A stretch of 64,000 nucleotides of DNA from an uncultured Candidatus Saccharibacteria bacterium (GCA_937935245.1 CALGXX010000018.1:27471-91470), one strand, 5' to 3'. Shown: positions 35,739 through 44,330, counted from the stretch's first letter. Numbers and translations are program-made. The notes: generated from the sequence alone by a model not told the origin.

Positions 35739-36329
35739 ATGAAACAAGAGAATAGTCCAATTTATTTTATCACTTCCAATCACAGCAAATTCACCAGTCT
35801 TCAAGAACTTCTCCAGCCGCTTGGCGTTGATTTAAGGCAGCTCGATTATGATTTTGACGAGGGGCGAGGGCTAGATATTCAGACGATTGCCAAAAGCAAA
35901 TTATCCCAAGCTAAGAAAGCGTTTCCGAATAAGCGTCTGGTCGTTGATGACCGCGGTTTTTTCATTCCGGCGTTGAAGGGTTTTCCGGGACCGTTTGTTA
36001 AATTGCTACTGAATAGCTTTAGCTATCCCGGCATTATCAAGTTAATGAAGGGTGAGACTGATCGTCGAGCTATCTTTTCTTCTGCAGCTGGCTATTTTGA
36101 CGGTGAAAAAGACCACATTTTCGTAACCAACGAAGAAGGATTTATCGTTGACGAGCCACGCGGTGATAATCTCCATGGCTGGACGGAATTACTATATATT
36201 TATGGACATCCGAGCTTTCCTGGCCGTAGTTTGGCGGAGCTGAATGATGAAGAGTGGAAAGAATATTTGGCGGCGACTGAGACGGTTGACGGATTCGTGA
36301 TGCTGCGGGATTATTTAGTAAACTCATGA
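35739..36329 (+). CDS. HAM1/ITPase-like NTP pyrophosphatase
   Basis: A 196-residue protein with FITSNHSKF at the N-terminus, VVDDRGFFIPALKGFPGPFV in the middle and EPRGDNLHGW, a shifted version of the HAM1 motifs. It is a distant paralogue of the enzyme at 22947-23594 and probably removes non-canonical purine triphosphates. It overlaps the next small gene by 4 nt. Confidence 0.75.
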   Translation: MKQENSPIYFITSNHSKFTSLQELLQPLGVDLRQLDYDFDEGRGLDIQTIAKSKLSQAKKAFPNKRLVVDDRGFFIPALKGFPGPFVKLLLNSFSYPGIIKLMKGETDRRAIFSSAAGYFDGEKDHIFVTNEEGFIVDEPRGDNLHGWTELLYIYGHPSFPGRSLAELNDEEWKEYLAATETVDGFVMLRDYLVNS

Positions 36330-36652
36330 AAGTTGACAACAACTACATTCAACAGGCTGTTATTGCTCGTGAAATAATAGACCTTTACCGAAATTCGCCA
36401 GATAAATATGAGGTGGCGGAGTCTCTTAGCTCGTTATGTTTTGCAATGGCAAGATTGACTGACTGCGATAAAGTTGACTATCCAACAATCGACTGGGGTG
36501 ATTTAGCAAGTAACTTTGATGGCATAGCAACATCCCAAGTCAGTGATGTATCAGCCGTACGAAAGATAGAAAATGATATAGCGCCTACATATAAAAAATC
36601 TTTAAAGATTATAAAGCAACAACTATCGTCCCATTACTTAACGATCGAATAA
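36326..36652 (+). CDS. Small protein, unknown
   Basis: A 108-residue acidic, mostly helical soluble protein. No family recognised. The ATGA overlap with the HAM1-like gene indicates translational coupling. Confidence 0.6.
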   Translation: MKVDNNYIQQAVIAREIIDLYRNSPDKYEVAESLSSLCFAMARLTDCDKVDYPTIDWGDLASNFDGIATSQVSDVSAVRKIENDIAPTYKKSLKIIKQQLSSHYLTIE

Positions 36653-36655
36653 TGT

Positions 36656-36661
36656 TATAAT
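36656..36661 (+). promoter_or_regulatory. -10 element of trpS, leaderless start
   Basis: TATAAT ends 7 nt before the trpS ATG; no Shine-Dalgarno. Confidence 0.55.
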
Positions 36662-36668
36662 ATATCTA

Positions 36669-37712
36669 ATGAAACCATCAAAACCCGTAATTCTCACTGG
36701 CGTGCGCGCCAACAACAACATCCACATAGGTAATTACTTTGGGGCTATTTTGCCAATTATCAATATGGCGAAGCGCCGCTCGGACGAATACGACATCAAT
36801 TTATTCATCCCAGACCTTCACAGTTTTACGACGCCAATTGACCACAGCAAGTTATATGACAGCATTTTGAACAACGCGCGAGTTTATACCGCTGCCGGAT
36901 TGCCGCTGGACAATTCTTCCATTCATCTTTACCGCCAAAGTCGCATTTCGGCACACAGTGAACTGGCGTGGATTCTGGATTGCTTCACTGGATTTGGCGA
37001 GATGAGTCGAATGACACAGTTTAAGGATAAGGGAAGTAAGGGCGATGCCTCCGTTGGACTATTTAACTATCCTGTCCTGATGGCCGCCGACATTCTGCTT
37101 TACGGCGCGACTTACGTGCCAGTTGGCGACGACCAGACGCAGCATTTGGAGTTCACGCGTGATATTGCCGAGCGAATGAATCGTAAGTTTGGTGATCTAT
37201 TTATCGCGCCAAAACCCGTAATTCAGCAACATCAATTCTTCGGAAAAGATCAAGGATTGAGGATTAAAGACCTCGTGAATCCAGCGAAGAAAATGAGCAA
37301 ATCTGACGAGAGTGGCAAGGGAATTATTTTCCTTTCTGACGATCCAAAATCGGCACATAAGAAAATAATGAGCGCAACAACAGATTCAATTGGTAAAGTT
37401 CAATACGACAAGGAAAACCAGCCGGGAATTTCTAATTTGCTGGAGATTTTGACTTTGGTTCGACAAGACGCTGGCAGGGAAATTACCCTGGAGCAGACCG
37501 CCAACGAGTACTTCGGTATGGATCGTTATGGCGATTTCAAGCGAATCGTGGCTGACGAAGTCGCGGAATTTTTGGAGAATTTCCAGAATCGGCTTGCGGC
37601 GGTTGATGAGCGAGCAATTGAAGAGAAATTGGCTTCCAGTGAAAAAGACATGAATGTCGTCGCCAATGAAACTTTGTATCGCGTTCAAAAAGCTGTAGGG
37701 CTTCGAAAATAG
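36669..37712 (+). CDS. trpS: Tryptophanyl-tRNA synthetase
   Basis: Charges tRNA-Trp (encoded at 47144). 347 residues, class I: HIGN at about 19-22, the AADILLYGA and VGDDQTQHLEFTRDIAERMN segments, and KMSKS at about 208-212. Length is normal. Probably leaderless. Confidence 0.96.
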   Translation: MKPSKPVILTGVRANNNIHIGNYFGAILPIINMAKRRSDEYDINLFIPDLHSFTTPIDHSKLYDSILNNARVYTAAGLPLDNSSIHLYRQSRISAHSELAWILDCFTGFGEMSRMTQFKDKGSKGDASVGLFNYPVLMAADILLYGATYVPVGDDQTQHLEFTRDIAERMNRKFGDLFIAPKPVIQQHQFFGKDQGLRIKDLVNPAKKMSKSDESGKGIIFLSDDPKSAHKKIMSATTDSIGKVQYDKENQPGISNLLEILTLVRQDAGREITLEQTANEYFGMDRYGDFKRIVADEVAEFLENFQNRLAAVDERAIEEKLASSEKDMNVVANETLYRVQKAVGLRK

Positions 37713-37724
37713 GGGACAAATCGC

Positions 37725-38870
37725 GTGAAAATATTACCTCGGACAGTGCTGAAAATAGCTAGATTATACAAACTGGCGGACGATAATACGCCCGTTAAGG
37801 CACTGCGTCGGCTGGAAATTCAAACGGACGAGTCGCACGTTTTTGCGGAATTTATTTTGAATAAGCAGCATTTTGCATTGCTTTACGGTTCGATTGTTGA
37901 CGAAGAATCTATCGATGAGCTATGGACAGAAAGACCAGATAACGCCGAGATTTTGCCGAATCCGCTAGATCCAGAATTTATCGAAACACCATTCCGGGGA
38001 AAATACGTCATAATGTTCCAAATTTCGCCGACCAAAGTGCGCCTGGATATTTATTTATCGACCAAATTCGACACGACAATTTCTCGAAGTCTTTGGCAAA
38101 AATACATAAAAGCTGGATACGTTTCGGTCAATAATAAAGTCGCGACGACGCCGAAGTTTGAGGTTGATGAAACTGATGAAATTGCGCTTAATTTGCCAGA
38201 AAAAGAGCAGGCGGACGTTGATTTGCCGATTTTATACGAGGATGACGATGTGATTGTCGTCAATAAGCCAAGCGGGTTATTGACACACGCAAAGGGTGGA
38301 CTTTCTGATGAGCCGACGGTCGCGGAGATAATTCGTCCGAAAACTTCGTTTGCGACGGACACCGATCGTCCGGGAATTGTTCATAGGCTTGACCGCGACA
38401 CTTCGGGGCTGTTGATTATAGCCAAAAACCCAGAATCTGCCGCGCATTTACAGAGGCAATTTGCCGAGCGAACCGCCAAGAAAACCTACATAGCGATAAC
38501 CGACGGCAAGCCAAAGTTGAATGCCGCAAAAATTGACCTGCCAATTGGTCGCAATCCTTCAGCGCCGAGCACTTTTCGTATAGATCCGAACGGGAAACCA
38601 GCTCAGACGACTTACCATGTTTTGACGGAAAATGACACTCAGTCGCTCGTGGAACTGAAGCCGACCACTGGTCGAACTCATCAATTGCGTGTCCATTTGG
38701 CTCATTTGAATGCGCCGATTCTTGGCGATCGAGTTTACGGAAAGTCTTCAGATTGTCGTATGATGTTGCATGCTCAAAAATTAGAAATAACTTTGCCGTC
38801 TGGTGAGAGAAAAGTTTTTGAAGCCGCAGTTCCTGACGAATTCAAGAAATTCTTCCCAGAGGATTTATAG
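37725..38870 (+). CDS. RluA-family 23S rRNA pseudouridine synthase with extra N-terminal domain
   Basis: A 381-residue protein. An S4 RNA-binding domain (about 105-160) and the RluA catalytic domain with HRLDRDTSGLLIIAK (Asp nucleophile) and GRTHQLRVHL are clear, as in RluC/RluD enzymes. The first 100 or so residues are an extra domain I do not recognise. The start is a GTG at 37725, and holB follows without a gap. Confidence 0.88.
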   Translation: MKILPRTVLKIARLYKLADDNTPVKALRRLEIQTDESHVFAEFILNKQHFALLYGSIVDEESIDELWTERPDNAEILPNPLDPEFIETPFRGKYVIMFQISPTKVRLDIYLSTKFDTTISRSLWQKYIKAGYVSVNNKVATTPKFEVDETDEIALNLPEKEQADVDLPILYEDDDVIVVNKPSGLLTHAKGGLSDEPTVAEIIRPKTSFATDTDRPGIVHRLDRDTSGLLIIAKNPESAAHLQRQFAERTAKKTYIAITDGKPKLNAAKIDLPIGRNPSAPSTFRIDPNGKPAQTTYHVLTENDTQSLVELKPTTGRTHQLRVHLAHLNAPILGDRVYGKSSDCRMMLHAQKLEITLPSGERKVFEAAVPDEFKKFFPEDL

Positions 38871-39680
38871 ATGCCTGAAGTGATTATATCCGCTCGAGAC
38901 GCTCAAAAAATCAGCCAAATTTCATCACAATTGCCGCACGCGCTTTTGGTAATTGCGGATTACGGGCTTGACGAGCTGGGCGTAGCTCAAATACTAGCAA
39001 AAAATAGCGATATTTTTCACCTGAAGCCGCTTCCGGAAAAGCAAACCATATCTGTTGATCAAATTCGCGAACTCATCTCCAAGCTTCGAACTTATGCCAT
39101 AAATCGTCGAGTTATTATCATTAACGAAGCCGATTCAATGACCGAGCCGTCGCAAAATGCATTCCTGAAAGCGCTGGAAGAACCGAATAAAAATACCAAT
39201 TTTATCCTTGTCGCGAAAAACCCGAAGTTGATGCTTGATACTGTTAGATCTCGCTGCCAGACGTTGACGCTCCATAAAACGACATCCGCCCAAGATAAGA
39301 AACTGCTTGAAAAGTACAATTTAGACCCAGCTTCCAGCCAACAAATCCTTTTCCTCGCGGCTGGGCGACCGTTGTTAATTAAGAAACTGGCGGAAAATCC
39401 AGAAAAATTCGCCGAATATCGACAATTAGCCACCGACGCAAAGCAAATTTTAGCCACAAATCGGAAATACGACACGTTTAAGAATCTCGCCAAATACTTT
39501 TCTGACCGCCAAAAAGCGATATTACTAACGGATATTATAGTAAATATGATTCGTTTTCAGGCTTTATCTCGCGGGATGAATTCGTCGCTTGAGGAGCAAC
39601 TTGAAAAAACTACCTCTGTTGCGAGCGCGTTAAAATCTAACGCCAACGTCAGGCTGGCGCTGACGCAACTTGTGATATAA
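38871..39680 (+). CDS. holB: DNA polymerase III delta'-like subunit
   Basis: Clamp-loader subunit. 269 residues with the AAA+ sensor region (RRVIIINEADSMTEPSQNAFLKALEEP) and the SRC motif (TVRSRCQTL). The P-loop is missing (ADYGLDELG in its place), as expected for delta', which does not hydrolyse ATP. Works with DnaX (58821). Confidence 0.85.
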   Translation: MPEVIISARDAQKISQISSQLPHALLVIADYGLDELGVAQILAKNSDIFHLKPLPEKQTISVDQIRELISKLRTYAINRRVIIINEADSMTEPSQNAFLKALEEPNKNTNFILVAKNPKLMLDTVRSRCQTLTLHKTTSAQDKKLLEKYNLDPASSQQILFLAAGRPLLIKKLAENPEKFAEYRQLATDAKQILATNRKYDTFKNLAKYFSDRQKAILLTDIIVNMIRFQALSRGMNSSLEEQLEKTTSVASALKSNANVRLALTQLVI

Positions 39681-39681
39681 T
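39676..39681 (+). promoter_or_regulatory. -10 element of the TPR gene
   Basis: TATAAT overlapping the holB stop, 9 nt before the ATG at 39691; leader at most a few nucleotides. Confidence 0.4.
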
Positions 39682-39690
39682 AGTATAGAT

Positions 39691-40374
39691 ATGTTTGGAT
39701 TATTCCTCATTCTAATTTTAATGATTTGGGCGATTTTTTATCATCCGTCAATTAAAGAAACTGGCGATCTGCCAACTAAGATTACTAATAAACTTGATCA
39801 ATTATGGGAAATTGCCCAAGAATCGATTCGTGAGAATAAGTACCTGCGCGCAGAAAAAGCTCTGCTGACAATCTTACGCGTTGACGAGAAAAATGCCACG
39901 GCGTACAACCGTTTGGGGATTTTATACGCCAAGCAGCGCGCATATAAAGACGCCATCGAGTGTTTTGAAATTGCTCAGAGTTTAGAGCCAAGCGCTTCCA
40001 GTCTTCATAACGTCGGCTTAATTTACTACGAAACAGAGAATTACGAAAAGGCGTCGCTAGCGTTCGAGCAAGCGCTGGAAATGGAAGATGATTTGGCGGC
40101 GCGCTACATCGCCTACGCCAAGGTTCAGGAAAAAATAGGGAATACGAAGAAGGTTATTAATGCGCTAGAAAAGGCTGTAGAACTGGAGCCTATTCCTCAA
40201 ACCCTGAAGATCCTAGCGGAGGCTTACGACAATGCTGGACAGACTGAGCTAGCTGAAGAATTGCGTAAAAAAGCTACAAAAATGCTAACTCCGACGACAT
40301 CATCAAAGAAAGCCGACACGCCACGTCCACGCCAGCAGCGCAAAATACATCAACCACGAAAAATAGTTATGTAA
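39691..40374 (+). CDS. Membrane-anchored TPR protein
   Basis: A 227-residue protein with an N-terminal membrane segment (2-17) and about four TPR units from residue 45 on (AYNRLGILYAKQRAYKDAIE, SLHNVGLIYYETENYEKASL and further), then a basic tail. A scaffold for protein contacts at the membrane. Confidence 0.8.
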   Translation: MFGLFLILILMIWAIFYHPSIKETGDLPTKITNKLDQLWEIAQESIRENKYLRAEKALLTILRVDEKNATAYNRLGILYAKQRAYKDAIECFEIAQSLEPSASSLHNVGLIYYETENYEKASLAFEQALEMEDDLAARYIAYAKVQEKIGNTKKVINALEKAVELEPIPQTLKILAEAYDNAGQTELAEELRKKATKMLTPTTSSKKADTPRPRQQRKIHQPRKIVM

Positions 40375-40417
40375 ACTCTTGTCACAGAGAGAAAAAATTG
40401 ATAAAATAAATTCAGTT

Positions 40418-40494
40418 GCCGCTTTAGCTCAGTTGGCTAGAGCAACGGTTTTGTAAACCGTAGGTCCTCGGTTCGAGCCCGAGAAGCGGCTCCA
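40418..40494 (+). tRNA. tRNA-Thr (anticodon TGT)
   Basis: Full cloverleaf: acceptor GCCGCTT/AAGCGGC, anticodon stem ACGGT/ACCGT around TTTGTAA, T arm CTCGG TTCGAGC CCGAG; CCA is encoded. Reads ACA codons. Confidence 0.96.
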
Positions 40495-40500
40495 CATCAC

Positions 40501-40585
40501 GCTGGAATCGTGTAGTGGCAATCACAGGAGACTGTAAATCTCCCGCCGTAAGGCTTCGTAGGTTCGAGTCCTACTTCCAGCACCA
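40501..40585 (+). tRNA. tRNA-Tyr (anticodon GTA)
   Basis: Acceptor GCTGGAA/TTCCAGC, anticodon stem GGAGA/TCTCC around CTGTAAA, long class II variable arm, CCA encoded. A Tgt substrate. Six nt after tRNA-Thr, so processed from one transcript. Confidence 0.96.
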
Positions 40586-40598
40586 AATTTGAATCATC

Positions 40599-40622
40599 GT
40601 CGCCTTTTGGGGCGACTTTTTG
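40599..40622 (+). terminator. Intrinsic terminator of the tRNA pair
   Basis: GTCGCC/GGCGAC hairpin followed by T5. Confidence 0.85.
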
Positions 40623-40641
40623 ATAGCGTAAAGTAGTAATA

Positions 40642-40670
40642 TTGACTTTTATAAGCATATGTGCTATTAT
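40642..40670 (+). promoter_or_regulatory. Promoter with leaderless start
   Basis: TTGACT (40642-40647), 17 nt, extended -10 TGCTATTAT (hexamer 40665-40670), ending 6 nt before the ATG at 40677. The clearest full promoter among the leaderless genes. Confidence 0.7.
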
Positions 40671-40676
40671 ATGAAT

Positions 40677-40964
40677 ATGTTTGAATTTACAAAATCTATT
40701 CTGGCATTATGGAATAGCGAAAAAAACCAACGATTGAAATTACAATACGCTTATATTATGCTGGCTATAATTGGGCTAGCCGTGGCGGGATTATTGACAT
40801 TATTTAACGCTTCATCAGCACACTTGGCGGCATCAGCGTCAGGAATATTGTTCGTTACGTTCTTAGTCAATAGCGTAGCGTGGGGAATAATAGAGGCATT
40901 TGTCACGCCGAAGCTACCAAAAGAAGCCGGCACGCCAGCCAAAAAATCCACTCGTAAAAAATAG
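40677..40964 (+). CDS. Small two-helix membrane protein, unknown
   Basis: A 95-residue protein with two membrane segments (about 25-45 and 53-75) and a basic tail. The start at 40677 is set by the promoter; longer versions would begin upstream of the transcription start. No family recognised. Confidence 0.6.
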   Translation: MFEFTKSILALWNSEKNQRLKLQYAYIMLAIIGLAVAGLLTLFNASSAHLAASASGILFVTFLVNSVAWGIIEAFVTPKLPKEAGTPAKKSTRKK

Positions 40965-41011
40965 CCCAGTTGATTAAACACGGCTTAATATGCTAAAATT
41001 AAGCCTGTTAC

Positions 41012-41087
41012 GCCGCGATAGCTCAGTTGGTAGAGCGCATCCATGGTAAGGATGAGGTCTCGGGTTCAAGCCCCGATCGTGGCTCCA
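41012..41087 (+). tRNA. tRNA-Thr (anticodon GGT)
   Basis: Acceptor GCCGCGA/TCGTGGC, anticodon stem CATCC/GGATG around ATGGTAA, CCA encoded. A phage-like pseudogene lies downstream, so this tRNA may have served as an integration site. Confidence 0.95.
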
Positions 41088-41229
41088 CAAATACGTAGAT
41101 TCGTAGAAATGCGAGTCTTTTTTAATTAAAACCAGCATTTCGTTGGTCTTTTGTTTTATCAAATGAGGCTATCTATCCTACAGATAACTTCATAAGATAA
41201 AACAATCGAAAACAGAGCATTGTAGCTTA

Positions 41230-41265
41230 ACAATTTAGCCTAAATATAAACGTTAACTAAATTGT
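41230..41265. repeat. Inverted repeat downstream of tRNA-Thr(GGT)
   Basis: ACAATTTAG (41230-41238) and CTAAATTGT (41257-41265) are perfectly complementary, with a weaker outer stem (CAGAGCA/TGTTCTG). Role unknown. The rest of 41088-41290 shows no gene. Confidence 0.5.
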
Positions 41266-41308
41266 CAGTGTTCTGCTGAACGCTGGGTAAAGGCGGATAA
41301 GCTACTCG

Positions 41309-41593
41309 ATGGCGAAAAATATTTATCGAAAAGGGATCGATTACGCCGTGGCTCTGAAGCTTGGTGTTATCGAAAAACCTACAAGCAGAGCTTTATATCT
41401 AGGAACATTAGTTCATGCTCACTTGCTCGGTGGAAAACAGGAATTCGTAGTTAAACAATACTCAGATTATCGATCAAAAGAGGCAAGGGGATGGCGCGAC
41501 ACGCAAACTCTGCCGATTATCGACGAATCCTAATTCGAAACAGTCTGTACAATCGCTGAGCGGATTAAGAGTCATCCGCTTGTTCTTGCGTAA
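41309..41593 (+). pseudogene. Remnant of a RecE/PDDEXK-like phage nuclease
   Basis: The frame reads GTLVHAHLLGGKQEF and YSDYRSKEARGWRD, text typical of the N-terminal part of RecE-like PD-(D/E)XK exonucleases. A TAA at 41531 interrupts it, and the same frame continues with TVCTIAERIKSHPLVLA, the expected following segment, to a second stop at 41591. The catalytic half is missing. A decayed mobile-element gene next to a tRNA. Confidence 0.65.
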
Positions 41594-41666
41594 ACGTAGT
41601 AGGCTTTTCTTCTTGGCCTTTATCTCCGGAATCATTTTCCGGTGCAGGATTATTTTCTTTGTCCAT
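41565..41666 (-). CDS. Possible 33-residue protein
   Basis: A short frame begins MDKENNPAPEND and ends TFTQEQADDS with AGAGGA 4 nt before the ATG. The wording resembles the start of phage scaffold proteins (TFTQEQV). It overlaps the pseudogene and may itself be a fragment. Confidence 0.3.
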   Translation of the reverse strand: MDKENNPAPENDSGDKGQEEKPTTFTQEQADDS

Positions 41667-41867
41667 AAAATCCTCTGTTTTACGCCCATCGGCTAGTAAT
41701 AAACAAAAAACGACAGTAGTTTCTGCCGCAATTGATTATGTATAGCTCAATTATGCCAATAAACAATTTGTAAATAAAAGATTTCTAAGTTTAAATGATA
41801 TTAATGCTACTATTTGGGAGGTAGCCAACCGGTTTCTTTTAAAATTTTTGTTTTCCGGTCGGGGTAT

Positions 41868-41912
41868 CAAATAGGGAAGTATTTGAGAGGCGCTTTTGAC
41901 TAGGCGCCTCTC
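41868..41912. repeat. Two consecutive hairpins upstream of the 41.9-kb gene end
   Basis: TCAAATA/TATTTGA (about 41868-41887) and GAGAGGCGC/GCGCCTCTC (41885-41912) are perfect stems that partly exclude each other. They follow the minus-strand gene at 41923 and may terminate it, though no U tract is seen. The 41694-41867 stretch before them shows no gene. Confidence 0.5.
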
Positions 41913-41922
41913 TCTTAGTCAT

Positions 41923-42144
41923 TTATTTGCTAATTAGTTTTGAATAGAGGTCTCGGATTGAATTCTCGTCTATCTCCAAATCTCTCAAAACAGCATAGCC
42001 GTGCTCTATGTCCATATTCAGAAAACATTCGTCATCTTTTAGCTTTTCGTAGATAATCTCAAATTTTCTTCTTTTATGCTCGTCATTAGTATTCTGTTCT
42101 AACAGTTGTCGTGCCTTTTCTCTTAGAAAATTTAATAGTTCCAT
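41923..42144 (-). CDS. Small acidic helical protein, partner of the transglutaminase-like gene
   Basis: A 73-residue helical protein, no family recognised. It starts one nucleotide after the stop of the 644-residue gene, with GGAG in the overlap region, so the two are cotranscribed. A role as chaperone or immunity partner is speculation from position and size. Confidence 0.6.
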   Translation of the reverse strand: MELLNFLREKARQLLEQNTNDEHKRRKFEIIYEKLKDDECFLNMDIEHGYAVLRDLEIDENSIRDLYSKLISK

Positions 42145-42145
42145 T

Positions 42146-44080
42146 TTATTCTCCTTTCTCCTCGGCCATTTCTACCGTGCCAGGTATTTTTGGATCATTA
42201 CGTTCGATATATTCGAAAGTACCATCATTTAATCTGCTTTTTACATCCCCTAGGGTAATAGAAGACAACTCTCTATTGCTCGATAGATAATAATAGCTAG
42301 TTTCGCTTAGCTGATCGTCAAAGTTTGACCCATTCATTGCAATAACAGCCCCAGCCTCCAGCTTTGGGCCTTCTCCGTTCACGGCATTGTTGCGCAGTAC
42401 GACGACCGATATATTATCTCTTCTTTCTTGTTCACTAAAAAGTGCTTTCCGGAGTTGCAGAGCATAAGTCATTGCATCTATGCCGCGTAAGTTTGTTGAT
42501 TTTAATCTGTCGAGCAGGATTGCTTTTTTCTCATCGAATTCCACAGGATATAGATTTTCAGTGAGAGAATCATATTCATTCCATGGATCGTTTTCTCGTT
42601 CTTGCGACTGGACCAACTCGTACATCGCATTGACTTTGTCTTGAAATTCTTTCTGAGTACGTTTATTAGGACTCTCGCATTCGAAACCAGTAAGTGGCAA
42701 ACCGAGTTTCGATCTGGCAATATCTCCACCAAGTATACTCGCCACAGAATCTGCTTGTACAATAAATTTCCCATCTCTAAATTCAAGATTAGCATGCCCA
42801 TCTCCGTAGTCTTCGCCAATCATGTTCTCGTATTCACTTTTAAAATGCAACCCCTGTTCATCAAGCATCTTTGCGTAAATCATATTAAATTCAAAACAAA
42901 CTACCTCGTTGTTTTCTGGCGAAATTTGGCTTACATAGTCCAAACTTTTATGCTTCTCAGCTGCCTCACCTTCCTGATTTGCAGCCATAAACCTATTGTC
43001 ATAAGTCAGTATTGTGCACATTTTAGCATAGATATAAGCCGCTTTTTCTAACCCAGATATCCCTTCGGGCATTTTTTCAATTATGACATCATGGAGATCT
43101 GGATTAAGTTCCACCTTTTTATATAGTGTATCTTTGGTTTCCATTAGCTTGTTCACGGCACTAAAATCGATATATTGTCCGCTTGTCAAGAAGCCAATCC
43201 GCTTTTCAATATTATCAGGAAGCACATAGTTTTCCGTAACTTTATTTTTCTTTAGATATTCGCTTGCCGCATATGCAAATTCAGGTTTAGAAAGTTGTCC
43301 TATTTTTCCATCGGGGTCGGTGGTGCAAATTTTCTTAAGGTCATCTAGGGAAAGGTTTAAGAAAGTAATTATATTATCTACTGGTAAAGTAACACTTTTA
43401 CCATCAACTTCGGTTTCGTAAGTGGTGCCATGCATTTTTTCCGCAAAAGCACGAGGAGAAGTAAGCTCTTTGAATTCATCCAGACGTTCTTTTTCGGTGT
43501 CAGATAACTCTCCTAATTGGCCGCTTTCTTCTAGTGCAATTAAACCTCGAACTAAATCGCTCTTACTATTAATGCTCTCTACACCATAAATGTCCGCCAT
43601 CCCTCTTTTTATATCTTCGTCACTCATATAAAATAATAGAGAAGCCCTAAGCACGTCTCTTAGTGGATTATCTTCATGCATGTGTTTCGTGGCTAAATAG
43701 TAATAAGCATCCACGGATAAACAACGTTTCAAAAGCTCTGACGACAATTCATGATTATTAGATAGTTTAATTTTTTCACTCGAGGACAAAAATGTTACAT
43801 CTTCTGGGATAGTTATGATTTCATTTTCAATAATTTGAGAATAAGCATTTGGTAATAGACTCGCCTTTGGATCCAAAATCAAGTCGCCATTTGTATTTTG
43901 CGGTATATTATCACTCTCATAGAAAGAACGTTGGTTAATCTCCTTTGGTATTTCACTATTACCAGCTGATTCTATTTGAGCCATATACTCCTCAAAAGAA
44001 GGCAAGTCCTCTAATGGATTTTTTGACGAGTCTTCTCGTACATCCTGCTCGCCACTACTCTTTATCATCTCTATTGTCAT
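42146..44080 (-). CDS. Large protein with transglutaminase-like cysteine-peptidase domain
   Basis: A 644-residue soluble protein without signal peptide. Residues about 340-450 fit a transglutaminase-like fold: the helix GLEKAAYIYAKMCTILTYD, then Cys395 (EVVCFEF), His429 (YGDGHANLEF) and Asp444 (VQADS), the Cys-His-Asp triad in correct order and spacing. The 300 residues before and 150 after are not recognised. Such domains cleave or cross-link proteins, and large single-copy examples in host-associated bacteria include effectors. AAAGGA lies before the ATG and its own promoter upstream. Confidence 0.65.
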   Translation of the reverse strand: MTIEMIKSSGEQDVREDSSKNPLEDLPSFEEYMAQIESAGNSEIPKEINQRSFYESDNIPQNTNGDLILDPKASLLPNAYSQIIENEIITIPEDVTFLSSSEKIKLSNNHELSSELLKRCLSVDAYYYLATKHMHEDNPLRDVLRASLLFYMSDEDIKRGMADIYGVESINSKSDLVRGLIALEESGQLGELSDTEKERLDEFKELTSPRAFAEKMHGTTYETEVDGKSVTLPVDNIITFLNLSLDDLKKICTTDPDGKIGQLSKPEFAYAASEYLKKNKVTENYVLPDNIEKRIGFLTSGQYIDFSAVNKLMETKDTLYKKVELNPDLHDVIIEKMPEGISGLEKAAYIYAKMCTILTYDNRFMAANQEGEAAEKHKSLDYVSQISPENNEVVCFEFNMIYAKMLDEQGLHFKSEYENMIGEDYGDGHANLEFRDGKFIVQADSVASILGGDIARSKLGLPLTGFECESPNKRTQKEFQDKVNAMYELVQSQERENDPWNEYDSLTENLYPVEFDEKKAILLDRLKSTNLRGIDAMTYALQLRKALFSEQERRDNISVVVLRNNAVNGEGPKLEAGAVIAMNGSNFDDQLSETSYYYLSSNRELSSITLGDVKSRLNDGTFEYIERNDPKIPGTVEMAEEKGE

Positions 44081-44109
44081 GTTACTGTCCTTTTATTATT
44101 TTATTATTA

Positions 44110-44137
44110 ATTTTACCCTCCCACCGAGTTAAGTCAA
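44110..44137 (-). promoter_or_regulatory. Promoter of the transglutaminase-like gene
   Basis: Minus strand TTGACT (44132-44137), 16 nt, TAAAAT (44110-44115). Confidence 0.6.
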
Positions 44138-44287
44138 GGCATTAAATACTTTAAGTAGAATCAAATCTATCCTGTCCGCAAAAGTACCATTGCATGATTT
44201 ATCTGTTTTATATTAATTGAATTGGCGAAGTAAGCATAAAAATTAGTAAAATCTGATATGGTACTAGCATTTTCACTTCACCCATGC

Positions 44288-44293
44288 TATAAT
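44288..44293 (+). promoter_or_regulatory. Extended -10 of rpmG
   Basis: TGCTATAAT, hexamer at 44288-44293, 37 nt before the rpmG ATG. Confidence 0.55.
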
Positions 44294-44330
44294 TAGTCAA
44301 GACGTTTTATAAAATCTAACGAGTAAAGAG

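Noticed and set aside
40974..41162. 62-residue minus-strand frame across tRNA-Thr(GGT), and a similar one across tRNA-Trp at 47163-47438
   Set aside because: These are the well-known spurious frames antisense to tRNA genes.
41474..41689. 71-residue minus-strand frame over the phage-like remnant
   Set aside because: Composition is implausible; a different 33-residue frame there has a better ribosome binding site, and even that one is doubtful.
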